NCBI GenBank assembly: GCA_964397555.1
Contig: CAYNJF010000007.1
Coordinates: 12,369 to 76,368 of the forward strand
DNA: 64,000 nucleotides
Origin: CAYNJF01 sp964397555
Lineage (GTDB): Bacteria > Pseudomonadota > Gammaproteobacteria > Berkiellales > Berkiellaceae
Direction: 5' to 3'
A model generated the notes under the pieces. That model was not told the origin of the DNA and did not search any database. It was given only the letters and a program-made list of their open reading frames with translations. The translations under genes and the position numbers were made by a program. Positions 35,927 to 45,991 of this stretch are shown one piece after another. Each line of letters starts with the position of its first letter. Positions within the stretch are counted from its first letter, which is position 1.

Positions 35927-38589
35927 TACCTTCCAAATGCGCCAATAAGCGCATCAAAAACCTGCCTAGCCACCACAATCAATTGAGCCGATGCTTGATA
36001 ATATTGCTCAAACTTAATTAAGTTGGCGGCCTCTTCTTCAAGGTTTACGCCAGAAACTTCATTTCGCCTTGCCTCAAGTGACGCTAAGACTGAGTCTGAG
36101 GCCGCTATGTTCACCGTCGTCTTTTGAGTCTCTGTACCGATACTCGACACGATTTGAGCGTATGAATCTTGGAAAGTCGCCGTGTTGTTTGAGAACATTT
36201 TATTAAATTGTAGCTCACTCAAGGCAAAACCATTGGTGTTATCTTCAGCAGCCCCTTCATTGAACCCCACTGTAAACTCATCTCCTTGAGCCACAGCTCC
36301 CGATAAAGAGATGGTATAACCGGGATCCCATACATAGGTTGGATTTGGACCAGGTAGAGTTGGATCCACCACGCCACTGATAGGAAAAACACTGTTTTGG
36401 CTTGAAAGAGGATCGTAACTCTGATCCGGACCAATTTGGACACCAGGCTCACCTTGGCTCATATCAAAAACCCGGTACGTCGTTTCATCAACAAAGCTAA
36501 TTTTGATGGGAGGCGTTAATTCTTGGTTCGTCGTGAATGAATTCCCTAACTGCGTTGCTGATGGTTGCGGTGTCCCTGAGGTATTATGAACGCCATCGAG
36601 TCGAATCTTACCTTCACCAAGATTAGAAATGTTCGCACTCACCGCAACAGGCGCGGCCATTGCAAGCTCATTTGCCTTGGTCAGCTCAACGCCAAAGTTG
36701 ACAGCCCCAGTCAAGGTTGGGCTAATTAAGAAAGAATCCCCTGCTTGGGCACTGCCACTCAACAAATTAATCGTAAAACCATCCACATTGAACGAAGGCG
36801 AAGAACCTTCAGCTACTTTGGCCTGATCGGACAGCCTTAACAAAGTATACTCGGACCCATCGTAACTCAAACGATAATCACTGGTGGTCAAAGAACCATT
36901 AGACTGATTAGGGGTCGTCCCTGCACTTAGTCCTGCTAGCGCGGGGTTTTGACCTGCAATGGTGATGGGGCCCGCCGTCGACTCTAAAGAAATGGCCGCA
37001 CGCTTGACTTGGTCAAGAGCTACATTCGAGTTGGTATCAAAATATGTAAACGTGGCTGCTGGTGTGTTTGTATTTGAGCTAACTTGAATGTTACGACCAT
37101 CCACAGCCGTTAGAACAACCTGATTATTCTCATCGACTTTAGCCGTAACGCCCGTTTGAAATTGAAGCGCATTGATGTCTTGAACAAGCGTATCTGCATC
37201 CGCACCCGTGGTAACCACATTCGTGCCATTAATTTGGAACTCACCTGCCGCAAAAGCTCCAGGTGTGAATGAGCCTAGTAAGAGTACATTCGATTGAGCA
37301 GTCGCCTTAACTTGATGAGTGGTGCTTGAATCATTAATGGCATTGGCAATCGCAATGGCTGAAGCGGTATTGTCTGAACTTGAGACGGTGTCATCTGAGC
37401 CAAGCGGGACTCGAATATTTTGTCCATTAATGCTTAAACTTGTGATGTTTGCCAAACTTGTCAAGCTGCCAGCATTCACTAAGCCAGACCCATTCGAGAA
37501 CACTAAATTATCAGTCGTATTTTCATCGATGCTATTGATGTTAACGGACAGTACAGCATTCCCTTGGTTGAACTGAGATGCAGCGGCTCTATCCATGGCT
37601 AAATCAATCGCATTAGGATCACTAAACAGTAAACGACCTTGATTGCCGTTTAAGTCAATCCCTTTTTGATGTTGATCATTAAAGCTCATGGCAAGTAAGG
37701 TTGCCATACGACCGACAGCGGCTCTTGTATCCTTAATAATCCCATCGGCAGCATTGAGGGCGCCGCCAATTTGACCACCACTTAATCCATCGGTAATCGC
37801 AACATCACTTACTCCAGTCGACATGGTCACATCAAGTGTATTACTGTCTGTGTTGATTCTTGTCCCCAAAGTGTTGACGGTAGAAAGCACCACCAACGCT
37901 TGACCGTTCCCAATGAAAACATTCTTAGTGCCATCCCCTTGATCGGAGGTTGTGACATTCACAAGCTCAGATAGCTGAGATATCAAATTATCTTGTTTAT
38001 CAAGTAAATCATTCGGTGTACCGTTTCCACCTGAACTAAGAATATCAACGTTAATATCTGCAATCGAGCTAGCTAGAGCGTTTATCTGAACTGTGATCGA
38101 TTCTACTTGTCCATAAGCTTGAGATTGTAGGGATGCAAGCTGGGCATCCATGTCCTTAAATCTAGAATCTAAGACTTGAGACTGAGATAAAAACAACTGA
38201 CGATTAGGTATCGAGCTTGGGTCATTACTCAGCTGATTGAGTGATAAGAAAAAATCATCCAAGCTTTTAGAGAGACCAAGACCTGAATCCCCGAGTAAAT
38301 TATCAACCGTACGAATGTATTCACCATAAGTATTCAGCTCAGAATTAGTGGCTTGACTTGATATGAGAGCAGAATTGATGAATTGATCATAGGTCCTTTT
38401 AGTCGCTCCTACTTGGACACCAGACCCTATGAATCCCGAACCAGAAATCTCTGGTGGACGAGTGAACATCTCGACGCTTTGACGAGAGTAATTTGGTGTA
38501 TTCACATTCGCTATGTTGTGCCCAATGGTATCTAAATTACGCTGGGCAGCATTCAGCGCTGATTTTCCTATCCCTAGCAAGTCACCCAT
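35926..38589 (-). CDS. flgK: Hook-filament junction protein FlgK (HAP1), enlarged
   Basis: 887 residues, compared with about 550-680 in relatives. N-terminus IGKSALNAAQRNLDTIGHNI with NVNTPNYSRQ and the C-terminus NLEEEAANLIKFEQYYQASA are canonical. The module shared with FlgE and FlgL occupies about residues 384-560 (QINGTNVV, AVDGRNIQV, ALDQVKRAAISL, ALAGLSAG). A further region with YDGSEYTLLRLSD follows. It is exported and forms the first junction ring on the hook. flgJ lies 27 bases upstream. Confidence 0.95.
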   Translation of the reverse strand: MGDLLGIGKSALNAAQRNLDTIGHNIANVNTPNYSRQSVEMFTRPPEISGSGFIGSGVQVGATKRTYDQFINSALISSQATNSELNTYGEYIRTVDNLLGDSGLGLSKSLDDFFLSLNQLSNDPSSIPNRQLFLSQSQVLDSRFKDMDAQLASLQSQAYGQVESITVQINALASSIADINVDILSSGGNGTPNDLLDKQDNLISQLSELVNVTTSDQGDGTKNVFIGNGQALVVLSTVNTLGTRINTDSNTLDVTMSTGVSDVAITDGLSGGQIGGALNAADGIIKDTRAAVGRMATLLAMSFNDQHQKGIDLNGNQGRLLFSDPNAIDLAMDRAAASQFNQGNAVLSVNINSIDENTTDNLVFSNGSGLVNAGSLTSLANITSLSINGQNIRVPLGSDDTVSSSDNTASAIAIANAINDSSTTHQVKATAQSNVLLLGSFTPGAFAAGEFQINGTNVVTTGADADTLVQDINALQFQTGVTAKVDENNQVVLTAVDGRNIQVSSNTNTPAATFTYFDTNSNVALDQVKRAAISLESTAGPITIAGQNPALAGLSAGTTPNQSNGSLTTSDYRLSYDGSEYTLLRLSDQAKVAEGSSPSFNVDGFTINLLSGSAQAGDSFLISPTLTGAVNFGVELTKANELAMAAPVAVSANISNLGEGKIRLDGVHNTSGTPQPSATQLGNSFTTNQELTPPIKISFVDETTYRVFDMSQGEPGVQIGPDQSYDPLSSQNSVFPISGVVDPTLPGPNPTYVWDPGYTISLSGAVAQGDEFTVGFNEGAAEDNTNGFALSELQFNKMFSNNTATFQDSYAQIVSSIGTETQKTTVNIAASDSVLASLEARRNEVSGVNLEEEAANLIKFEQYYQASAQLIVVARQVFDALIGAFGR

Positions 38590-38616
38590 GATTCACCTCC
38601 AACCAAATCTGTTTCA

Positions 38617-39561
38617 TCACCACAAACCTTCAAAGGCATCACTCGCCAAGACATCCATGACTTTGTGAGCATACTGAGGATCAGTCGCAAAACCAGCTTG
38701 TTGTAACTGTTGAAAAAAGGCTCTGGGGTTCGAGCCAGCTTGCATCGCACCTTCATAACGAGATGTCTGTAATAAATCCAAATAGTCTTTGAAGCTTTGC
38801 TCCAGTGAGGCGTATTTCTTGAAGATGGAAGGCTCATTCGAGGCTACTCCATCCTTATACTCAAGTGCATTTAAAGAAACGCCCTGCTCATCACGACTTT
38901 TGATGTTGAACAAGTTATGCGAGCTACCCTCTTTGTCTTTTAAAATGTGTTGCCCCCAACCTGTTTCTAACGCAGACTGAGCTACTGCGAACACTGGATT
39001 CAAAGGAGCCGATTTTAATGTCTCTTTAGCAATAGGCAATAAATGCTCGACAAACTCTCGAGGACTATTGAATGTTAAAGAATCCTCATTACCCTTGTGG
39101 GTATCACTCGGCTCTAGAGGATTCACTTCATTCCCTACATCTGCCTTCATGGCCTGAGCGGCCTGATAAATAGACTGCATTTGCTCAAATGAAACTGAGC
39201 CTCTTGGCACACCCCCTTGTACTGATGGGTTAAGACCCGATTCAGAAGGGGTTCCTATTGAAGGTTGTAGCTGCTGGTAGATGACTTGGGCCAACCCCAT
39301 GCCCTCACCTTTTGCAAGATGAAGGGACATTTGATTATCATAAAAGTCTTGATAAAAATCTTGCGATTGAGAGCTAAAGTAATCTGATTTAAATGACTCG
39401 TTAGCATCACGCATGCTTTTTAGGACCATGTTCAAAAAAACGGCTTCCATTTGCTTGGCTGCCGTCATAAGAGTTTCATCTCCCCCTTGCTTGGCTTGAT
39501 TTCTCAAGGTAGCCAGAGAGTTCATGTCCGAATAGTTAAAAGCCGAGTCGTTTACTTTCAT
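38617..39561 (-). CDS. flgJ: Rod cap/peptidoglycan hydrolase FlgJ
   Basis: 314 residues with two domains. Residues 1-110 are the rod-binding part (QMEAVFLNMVLKSMRDAN). Residues about 165-314 are a glucosaminidase domain (FVEHLLPIAKETLKSA, AVAQSALETGWGQHI, with the catalytic Glu in ALETGWG). It drills the wall for the rod while capping it. It is adjacent to flgI with no spacer. Confidence 0.96.
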   Translation of the reverse strand: MKVNDSAFNYSDMNSLATLRNQAKQGGDETLMTAAKQMEAVFLNMVLKSMRDANESFKSDYFSSQSQDFYQDFYDNQMSLHLAKGEGMGLAQVIYQQLQPSIGTPSESGLNPSVQGGVPRGSVSFEQMQSIYQAAQAMKADVGNEVNPLEPSDTHKGNEDSLTFNSPREFVEHLLPIAKETLKSAPLNPVFAVAQSALETGWGQHILKDKEGSSHNLFNIKSRDEQGVSLNALEYKDGVASNEPSIFKKYASLEQSFKDYLDLLQTSRYEGAMQAGSNPRAFFQQLQQAGFATDPQYAHKVMDVLASDAFEGLW

Positions 39562-40650
39562 CTAAATAATCTCTAAATCTGCTTGTAAAGCGCCAGCTCT
39601 TTTTAACGCCTCCAGGATTGCCATTAGGTCGGATGGAGAGGCACCAATTTTATTGATTGCACTCACAATTGACTCAAGTGAAATATCAGGCTGAAGCAAG
39701 AACAATCGGGAATCTTCTTGAGTCACTACGACATCGGACTGTTGTATGGTGGTGGTTTGACCATTGGATAAAGGAAGCGGTTGCGAGACTTCCTGATCTT
39801 CAGTGATCGTCACAGATAAATTACCATGAGTAATCGCAGCAGGACCTACCATGACATTTTGCCCAATGATAATGGTGCCCGTTCTTGAGTTCACCACAAT
39901 TTTCGCTTTGCCTTCGGCTGGCTGAACGCGCAAATTTTCAATCGCAGAAACGAACGTCACTTTTTGAGCGATGTCCTGTGGGGCTTTGACCTCCACAGAA
40001 GTCGCATCAATAGGGTGCGCGGTGTTAGGACCAATAAGCTCGTTGATGGCCGAAGCCATTCTACGTACAGTCGTAAAATCAGGCACATGCAAATTGAAAA
40101 TTAATTTATCTGAGAAAGCAAAAGGTGACACAACCGAGCGCTCTACTGTGGCGCCATTAGGAATGCGCCCAACGACAGGAACATTCACTGTAATCTGTGA
40201 GCCATCCGCACCTCCTGCAGATAGACCACCGACGATCAAGGACCCTTGAGCGATGGCATACACTTTGTTATCTGCCCCTTTTAAAGGAGCTAATAATAAG
40301 GTGCCTCCTCGAAGACTTTTTGCATTCCCAATCGAAGATACCGTGATATCAATTTTCTGACCAGGCTTAGCAAAGGCTGGTAAATTGGCGTGCAAGGCCA
40401 CAGCCGCAACGTTTTTAATTGAAGGGTTGATGTCCGGTGGAATGGTTACCCCTAAATGATTCAACATACTTTTAAACGATTGGCGAGTAAAAGATTCAGA
40501 GTCCCCTGTCCCATCAAGGCCCACCACCAATCCATAGCCAATCAACTGATTTGAGCGAACGCCTTGGATAGAAGCCAAGTCTTTGACCCGCTGGCCAAAG
40601 ACGCTGGTGCTCATGGAAATTAAGAGGATGGCTGTGATTAATAGTTTCAT
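39562..40650 (-). CDS. flgI: Flagellar P-ring protein FlgI
   Basis: 362 residues from the ATG at 40650, which has AAGGCGG upstream and yields a clean signal peptide (MKLLITAILLISMSTSVFGQ); a longer frame to 40701 overlaps flgH and would bury that signal. RVKDLASIQGVRSNQLIGYG and VVGLDGTGD are family signatures. It forms the bushing ring in the peptidoglycan layer. Length equals E. coli FlgI within a few residues. Confidence 0.96.
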   Translation of the reverse strand: MKLLITAILLISMSTSVFGQRVKDLASIQGVRSNQLIGYGLVVGLDGTGDSESFTRQSFKSMLNHLGVTIPPDINPSIKNVAAVALHANLPAFAKPGQKIDITVSSIGNAKSLRGGTLLLAPLKGADNKVYAIAQGSLIVGGLSAGGADGSQITVNVPVVGRIPNGATVERSVVSPFAFSDKLIFNLHVPDFTTVRRMASAINELIGPNTAHPIDATSVEVKAPQDIAQKVTFVSAIENLRVQPAEGKAKIVVNSRTGTIIIGQNVMVGPAAITHGNLSVTITEDQEVSQPLPLSNGQTTTIQQSDVVVTQEDSRLFLLQPDISLESIVSAINKIGASPSDLMAILEALKRAGALQADLEII

Positions 40651-40658
40651 AGGCCGCC

Positions 40659-41370
40659 TTAAATTGGGAATATCCAGTGGTGCAAGAATCGAGTAAACCA
40701 TCCCGGTTGTGTCGAGTTTGCCAAAGAACCAGTACCAGAGTATGAAATGCGTGCATCTGCGATGCGATCAGAGCTCACTGTATTTGTTGGTGAGATATCT
40801 TCATTTCGAACAATGCCTGATAAACGAATGTATTCATCACCATGATTAATTTTGATCCACTTCTCACCACGTACATACAAATTACCGTTTGGCAATATCT
40901 TAGTGACGGTCACGGTAATCGTTCCAGATAATTGATTATTCTGGGAGGCATCCGCTGATCCTTCAAAATCACGGTCCGCATTGATGGAAGTCTCAAGATT
41001 AAGGTTTTGCGTGGTGGTTAATGGAATAGGAAGTTGTTTCGGCAACCCAAAATCCGGAGTTGTACTGAAAATAGTTGGGTTATTGATGGTAGAGGTCNNN
41101 NNNNNNNTTATCAATCGTCGTCTCGCCTGATTTTGATGCATCCGTTCGCTCATTTAATAAGACGGTGATGATATCGCCCACCTGATGAGCTTTGATGTCT
41201 TCATAAAGACTAAGACCATTACCTTCATGATAGATTGAGCCATAGACAGGGTTTTTCTCTTCGGTAAACTCTGGATATACCGGAGCGTAGTTTGGATCGT
41301 CCGGGCGCTCAAACGTTGAACATCCTGTCAGCACGAGTATCATTGAAGCAATTAAGCATAGTCTATTCAT
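40659..41370 (-). CDS. flgH: Flagellar L-ring lipoprotein FlgH, interrupted by a 10-N assembly gap
   Basis: The N-terminal part (from ATG 41370) has a lipobox LTGC with Cys17 and the family segment YGSIYHEGNGLSLYEDIKAH. The C-terminal part continues in another frame after ten Ns (41098-41107): NGNLYVRGEKWIKINHGDEY, IRLSGIVRNEDI, and ADARISYSGTGSL. Removing the Ns gives an uninterrupted frame reading IDKTSTINNPT and a protein of 233 residues, the length of E. coli FlgH (232). The gene is therefore probably intact and the gap is an assembly placeholder, not a mutation. It forms the outer-membrane ring of the basal body. The stop lies 8 bases before the flgI ATG. Confidence 0.92.
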
Positions 41371-41377
41371 AATGCGC

Positions 41378-42163
41378 CTATAGTGTTTGAGCTAAGTATT
41401 GAAGCATACCGTCAACGGTTTCCACTGACTTAGCATTCATTTCATATGCTCTTTGGGTCTCAATAAGTCGAACCAGCTCTTCTACGACATTGACGTTAGA
41501 AGCCTCTACCGATCCCTGATTTAAACTACCAATTCCTGTGCTTCCAGGGTTGCCTGTCGTAGGAGTGCCACTTGATTGAGTTTCTTTGTATTGATTTTCA
41601 CCATCTGGCTGTAGACCTGCAGTATTAATGAAGGTCGCCAACTGGATTTGACCCACTTGCGATGGAGCGTTGGTGCCAGATTGCAACACGGTAACCACAC
41701 CATCTGACCCAATGGTGATGCTGTCCGTGTTTTGCGGAATGGTAATCGATGGCTGCAACTGATAACCATTGGAGGTCACGATATTACCGCTTGAGTCGAG
41801 CTGGAATTGTCCGTCACGCGTGTAAACAATATCGCCATCTGGTCTTAACACCTGGAAAAAGCCATCACCGTTGATCGCAATATCTAAAGGATTTTCAGTT
41901 TGAATCATAGAGCCTTGACCGTGCATTTTCTGAGTGGCAACGGTTTTAACCCCTGTACCAAGCATTAACCCTGAGGGTATTTCAGTACTTTCAGAGGATT
42001 GAGCACCCGGTTGACGAATGGTTTGATATAACAAGTCTTCAAACACAGGACGATCACGCTTAAACCCAACCGTAGAAACATTGGCCAAGTTATTAGAGAT
42101 GACTCGAATGTCGGTGTTTTGTGCTTCAAGGCCTGTGACACTGACCCATAACGCTGGATGCAT
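41378..42163 (-). CDS. flgG: Flagellar distal rod protein FlgG
   Basis: 261 residues, standard length. VSVTGLEAQNTDIRVISNNL with NVSTVGFKRDR at the N-terminus and EASNVNVVEELVRLIETQRA at the C-terminus are the FlgG signature. LDIAINGDGFFQV is the common rod/hook motif. It precedes flgH by 7 bases. Confidence 0.97.
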   Translation of the reverse strand: MHPALWVSVTGLEAQNTDIRVISNNLANVSTVGFKRDRPVFEDLLYQTIRQPGAQSSESTEIPSGLMLGTGVKTVATQKMHGQGSMIQTENPLDIAINGDGFFQVLRPDGDIVYTRDGQFQLDSSGNIVTSNGYQLQPSITIPQNTDSITIGSDGVVTVLQSGTNAPSQVGQIQLATFINTAGLQPDGENQYKETQSSGTPTTGNPGSTGIGSLNQGSVEASNVNVVEELVRLIETQRAYEMNAKSVETVDGMLQYLAQTL

Positions 42164-42177
42164 AGGTTAATCTCCCT

Positions 42178-42915
42178 TTATAATTGCATCATAGATGCTT
42201 CCGTCTCTGATAACTGCTCAGCGGTTTGCATCATTTTAAGTTGTATCTCATAATCTCTGGCAAGGCTGATGATTTTAGTCATCGATTCAACCGCATTCAC
42301 ATTTGAGCCTTCCAAAAAGCCACTCGTTAACATCACCTCTGAGCTTGACTCAGGAATCGTGCCGTCTTTGGTCACTAAATGCCCTTGTGTGTTTTTAGTC
42401 ATGTTCGTGATGTCGGGGTTGGATAGCTTAATGCGATCGATAAACACAAGATTGGTACTGTTTGCCCCTTCTGGGACGATACTGACCGAACCATCAATGC
42501 CGATTTCAATTTCTGAAACTGCACCCACCGTAATCGGACCAGACTCACCTAAAATGGGTTGATTACGGGCATTCGTCAAAAGACCTTGTTCGTTGATTTG
42601 TAAATCACCGGCTCGGGTCATGACTTCCTCACCATTGTCGTTTAACATGCTCATGAAACCATCGCCTTTGATGGCCACATCCAGTTTTCGACCAGTTGAG
42701 ATAAGTGCCCCTGGCGTAAAGTCAGTCACGGGTGCATTCACTTGAGGATACACCCGTGTGTCTAACCCTTCACCAGATACATACAATGAGTTAAAGTTAT
42801 CCAAATCCGCTCTAAACCCTGTCGTACTTAAATTAGCAAGGTTATTCGAGTTGATGGTTTGGGCATCCAAAATTTGCGATGCCCCACTCATTGATACGTA
42901 TAAAAGGTTATCCAT
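42178..42915 (-). CDS. flgF: Flagellar proximal rod protein FlgF
   Basis: 245 residues. YVSMSGASQILDAQTINSNN, LDVAIKGDGFMSM and the C-terminal EGSNVNAVESMTKIISLARD fit FlgF. Located between flgE and flgG with 5- and 14-base spacers. Confidence 0.97.
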   Translation of the reverse strand: MDNLLYVSMSGASQILDAQTINSNNLANLSTTGFRADLDNFNSLYVSGEGLDTRVYPQVNAPVTDFTPGALISTGRKLDVAIKGDGFMSMLNDNGEEVMTRAGDLQINEQGLLTNARNQPILGESGPITVGAVSEIEIGIDGSVSIVPEGANSTNLVFIDRIKLSNPDITNMTKNTQGHLVTKDGTIPESSSEVMLTSGFLEGSNVNAVESMTKIISLARDYEIQLKMMQTAEQLSETEASMMQL

Positions 42916-42920
42916 GGTTA

Positions 42921-44867
42921 TTACCTAATGTTAATGATGGACTGGGTGACGGCATCGGAAGTTCGAATGGTTTGAGCATTCGCCTGGAAGTTCCTTTGCG
43001 CCACAATTAAGGCAACCAATTCATCGGTTAACGCTACGTTGGACTCTTCTAATGCACCAGATTGAATCACCCCTAAATCAGCGGTGCCTGGTGCACCAAT
43101 CAACGCTGGACCTGAAGCAAACGTCTCAGCCCAAGCACTATCCCCTTGAGGACTTAAGCCTTGAACATTACCAAAGTTAGCCAAAGCAACTTGACCTAAC
43201 GCTAATGATTGACCATTTGAATATCTTGCAAAAATGGTTCCCGATGGGTCCACATCCGCGCCACTTAATCGACCGGTTGAATACCCATCCTGAGATAAAG
43301 CGGTCACAGAGAATGGCGCACCAAATTGAGTCGAGCTACCAAAGTTTAAGTCAAACACTTGAGGAGATGCGGCACCCGCACCTGGTATCCAATCTGGTAT
43401 TGAAATCACATCAGAGCTAGATTGAATGACACCCGCTTGCGCTCCTGCAATTAAGCCAACCCCAGTTGGGGCAGTACCACCAATCGTAATCCCTTTATTG
43501 TTCGTAGTTGACAAACTAAAGGTGGCTCTTTGAACTTGATCAAGAGCACCACTGTTTAAGTCAAAGTTGGCAAACTGAGCACCATTGGCTTGAGCACCAT
43601 CGGTTTGTAGCTGAATATTGCGACCATCGGCTGCCGTTAAAGTAATGGCTGTGCCAGCACCACCAGGTTGGGTTGCGACAACCCCCGTCACAGGTGTTTC
43701 GGTGTTAATCAAATTCAAAAGGGCTGCATCATTCGCCACTGCACCAGAAATGGGAGTGCCGTTGATGGTAAAGTCACCCGCGTCCAAGTTACCAAGCGTT
43801 GGAATGCCTAAGTTTACCGTCGTTGGGTTAGCGGTTGCCGTAACGCCATGCAAGTTACTGTTTTGATTGATGGCATCTGCAATGGCAACGGCAGAGGCTC
43901 TGCGATCTGTGGTTGAGAAAATATCCGAAGTCGCTTCGGTTGCTACGATGGGCACACCATTGATGGTCAACTCATTAAGCTCAATTGGGTTGAGACTGCC
44001 AGAGGCACCAAGCGCAGGTGTGGATGAGGTCACAGGACCTGGCCCATAATATACTGGTGGAGCTGCTGGGTTGTTTGGCACCAAGTTACCGTTATTATCA
44101 AAGACTAAGGTAAAAGGGGCTGCCACTTCATTGGGTGAATAAGAGACAGGAGGAGCACCAACAGGAGGAGTTGCAGCCGTTGGAGTCACATCCGCTCCAT
44201 CAACCCCAATAAAGACCTGCCATTGGTTTTCAGCAGGAACTTTCACAAAGTAAGATGTCATGATGTGAGAGTTACCCAAGCTGTCATAAATCGTTGATGA
44301 CGTAGTGGTATTGTAAGAAGATGGATCAGGAGGATTAGCAGGGGTAAACCCGGTGTTAAATGGAGAAGTTGGTGGCGTTGCTGAAGCATCTAAGTTTACG
44401 GTAAAATTAACGTCAGAAGTCGCTTGAGGCGAAAGATTCGCCGTTGAAATCTGCAAATCACCTTGGGCACCCGTAATGTTACCTGAGCTATCGGCTAAAA
44501 ACCCGCGTAAGCGCTGATCTAATGAATTGGTAACATACCCATCTTTATCCACCCCAAATGAGCCTGCTCTTGAATAGGTGATTTCACCATTTTTACTTAG
44601 GATGTAAAATCCATCTCCATTGACGGCCAAATCAAGGTTATTATTGGTAAAGGCAATCTGACCTTGAGAAAATTGTTGAGTCACAGAGGATAAAATGACC
44701 CCTGAACCGATGGACGTTCCCCCGCCCCCGGTGCTTGCATAGACATCAGCAAATTCTGCTCTAGATTCTTTAAAGCCTACGGTTGATGCGTTGGCAACGT
44801 TATTACCAATCACATTCAGGTCGCCTGAGGCAGCCTGTAAACCACTAAGTGCTGTATTAAAGGCCAT
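42921..44867 (-). CDS. flgE: Flagellar hook protein FlgE, enlarged
   Basis: 648 residues, against about 400-450 in most relatives. N-terminus FNTALSGLQAASGDLNVIGN and C-terminus EESNVALTDELVALIVAQRN are canonical, and LDLAVNGDGFYIL is present. The central part adds a Pro-rich linker (about residues 215-290) and a module at about 298-480 that matches modules in FlgK and FlgL (TINGTPI, AADGRNIQLQTDG, FDLNSGALDQVQRA, GLIAG). The hook is the universal joint outside the cell. It lies between flgD and flgF. Confidence 0.96.
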   Translation of the reverse strand: MAFNTALSGLQAASGDLNVIGNNVANASTVGFKESRAEFADVYASTGGGGTSIGSGVILSSVTQQFSQGQIAFTNNNLDLAVNGDGFYILSKNGEITYSRAGSFGVDKDGYVTNSLDQRLRGFLADSSGNITGAQGDLQISTANLSPQATSDVNFTVNLDASATPPTSPFNTGFTPANPPDPSSYNTTTSSTIYDSLGNSHIMTSYFVKVPAENQWQVFIGVDGADVTPTAATPPVGAPPVSYSPNEVAAPFTLVFDNNGNLVPNNPAAPPVYYGPGPVTSSTPALGASGSLNPIELNELTINGVPIVATEATSDIFSTTDRRASAVAIADAINQNSNLHGVTATANPTTVNLGIPTLGNLDAGDFTINGTPISGAVANDAALLNLINTETPVTGVVATQPGGAGTAITLTAADGRNIQLQTDGAQANGAQFANFDLNSGALDQVQRATFSLSTTNNKGITIGGTAPTGVGLIAGAQAGVIQSSSDVISIPDWIPGAGAASPQVFDLNFGSSTQFGAPFSVTALSQDGYSTGRLSGADVDPSGTIFARYSNGQSLALGQVALANFGNVQGLSPQGDSAWAETFASGPALIGAPGTADLGVIQSGALEESNVALTDELVALIVAQRNFQANAQTIRTSDAVTQSIINIR

Positions 44868-44883
44868 CGTTAACTCCTATACC

Positions 44884-45558
44884 TTAACTGATGTTTCTTA
44901 TGTCATTCATGGTCGCCGATCCATAGCCGGCCACATTTAAAATGAGCGATTGATTATTTTTATCCACAGTGACCGAATCGACATTCGCTTTGACGTAAGT
45001 CGCTAGCTGTGTCGTTTCCCCTGCGAAGAGTGTTTTAGCGGTGACAGAATAGTTGCCTTGCTCTAATGCATCGCCATTATCGGACAATCCATTCCAACTA
45101 AATGGAGCAAATCCATCTTCCACACCAGTTAGGTTCATCGTTTTCACTAATTCCCCTTGTTGATTTCTGAACTCTAACGTCACATCAGAAACCCCTTCAG
45201 GGACTTCAACGCTGCCTTGTAGACCCTGCCCAGTTAATAAACCTGTGCTGGATGCAAGCTCCACTTGTCGACCAACCATGTTTGCGGCTTGCAACGCTTG
45301 GTTAGACTGCAAAGAAGCTGCGAGTTCTTTAAAGGAAGCATCGAGATTGCTGATCCCTTCGACCTGTGAGAATTGGGCCAATTGCGATAGCATTTGGGAA
45401 CCATCCTGAGGCTCTAGTGGATCTTGGTTTTGTAATTGGGCAACAAACAGATTTAGAAAATCAGTTTGTCCATTATCATTGGCTTTGCTTGGCTGGGAGA
45501 TCCCAAGACCAATGTCTTGCAACGAAGTAGGATTGATTGAATTATCGTTATTAATCAT
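44884..45558 (-). CDS. flgD: Flagellar hook assembly scaffold FlgD
   Basis: 224 residues. DFLNLFVAQLQNQDPLEPQD is the FlgD signature. The C-terminal half has FlgD Ig-like/Tudor-like strands (FSWNGLSDNGDALEQGNY). It caps the growing hook and is lost when the hook is complete. It follows flgC by 11 bases. Confidence 0.96.
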   Translation of the reverse strand: MINNDNSINPTSLQDIGLGISQPSKANDNGQTDFLNLFVAQLQNQDPLEPQDGSQMLSQLAQFSQVEGISNLDASFKELAASLQSNQALQAANMVGRQVELASSTGLLTGQGLQGSVEVPEGVSDVTLEFRNQQGELVKTMNLTGVEDGFAPFSWNGLSDNGDALEQGNYSVTAKTLFAGETTQLATYVKANVDSVTVDKNNQSLILNVAGYGSATMNDIRNIS

Positions 45559-45569
45559 ATCAGCTCCTA

Positions 45570-45989
45570 TTATTGACCCATTTGAAGGGTACGTTGCATC
45601 AATTGTTTAGCAGTGTTCAACATCTGAGCATTGTTTTGGTACGCTCTTGAAGCTGAAATCATATTCGCCATCTCTTCCACAATATTCACATTCGGTAAAT
45701 GAATGTAGCCATTATCATCAGACATTGGATTATTGGGTTCGTATTTCATGCGTGTGGGCGCATCTGACTCCACAATCCCCATGACTTGTACCGACACATT
45801 GGATTCATCAATGAACGAATCTTCGTTAAGTGCATTCATGACTTGAGCAAACACAGGATGTTTTGCCTTATAAGCACTCTCAGGGCTTGACGCTGCACTT
45901 TCAGCGTTGGCCATATTGGACGCTGTAGTATTGAGACGGATGGATTGAGCACTCATCCCTGCGCCAGCAATATCGAAAATGGCAAACAT
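45570..45989 (-). CDS. flgC: Flagellar rod protein FlgC
   Basis: 139 residues. IAGAGMSAQSIRLNTTASNM and VNIVEEMANMISASRAYQNN are typical. Located 2 bases after flgB. Confidence 0.97.
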   Translation of the reverse strand: MFAIFDIAGAGMSAQSIRLNTTASNMANAESAASSPESAYKAKHPVFAQVMNALNEDSFIDESNVSVQVMGIVESDAPTRMKYEPNNPMSDDNGYIHLPNVNIVEEMANMISASRAYQNNAQMLNTAKQLMQRTLQMGQ

Positions 45990-45991
45990 GG

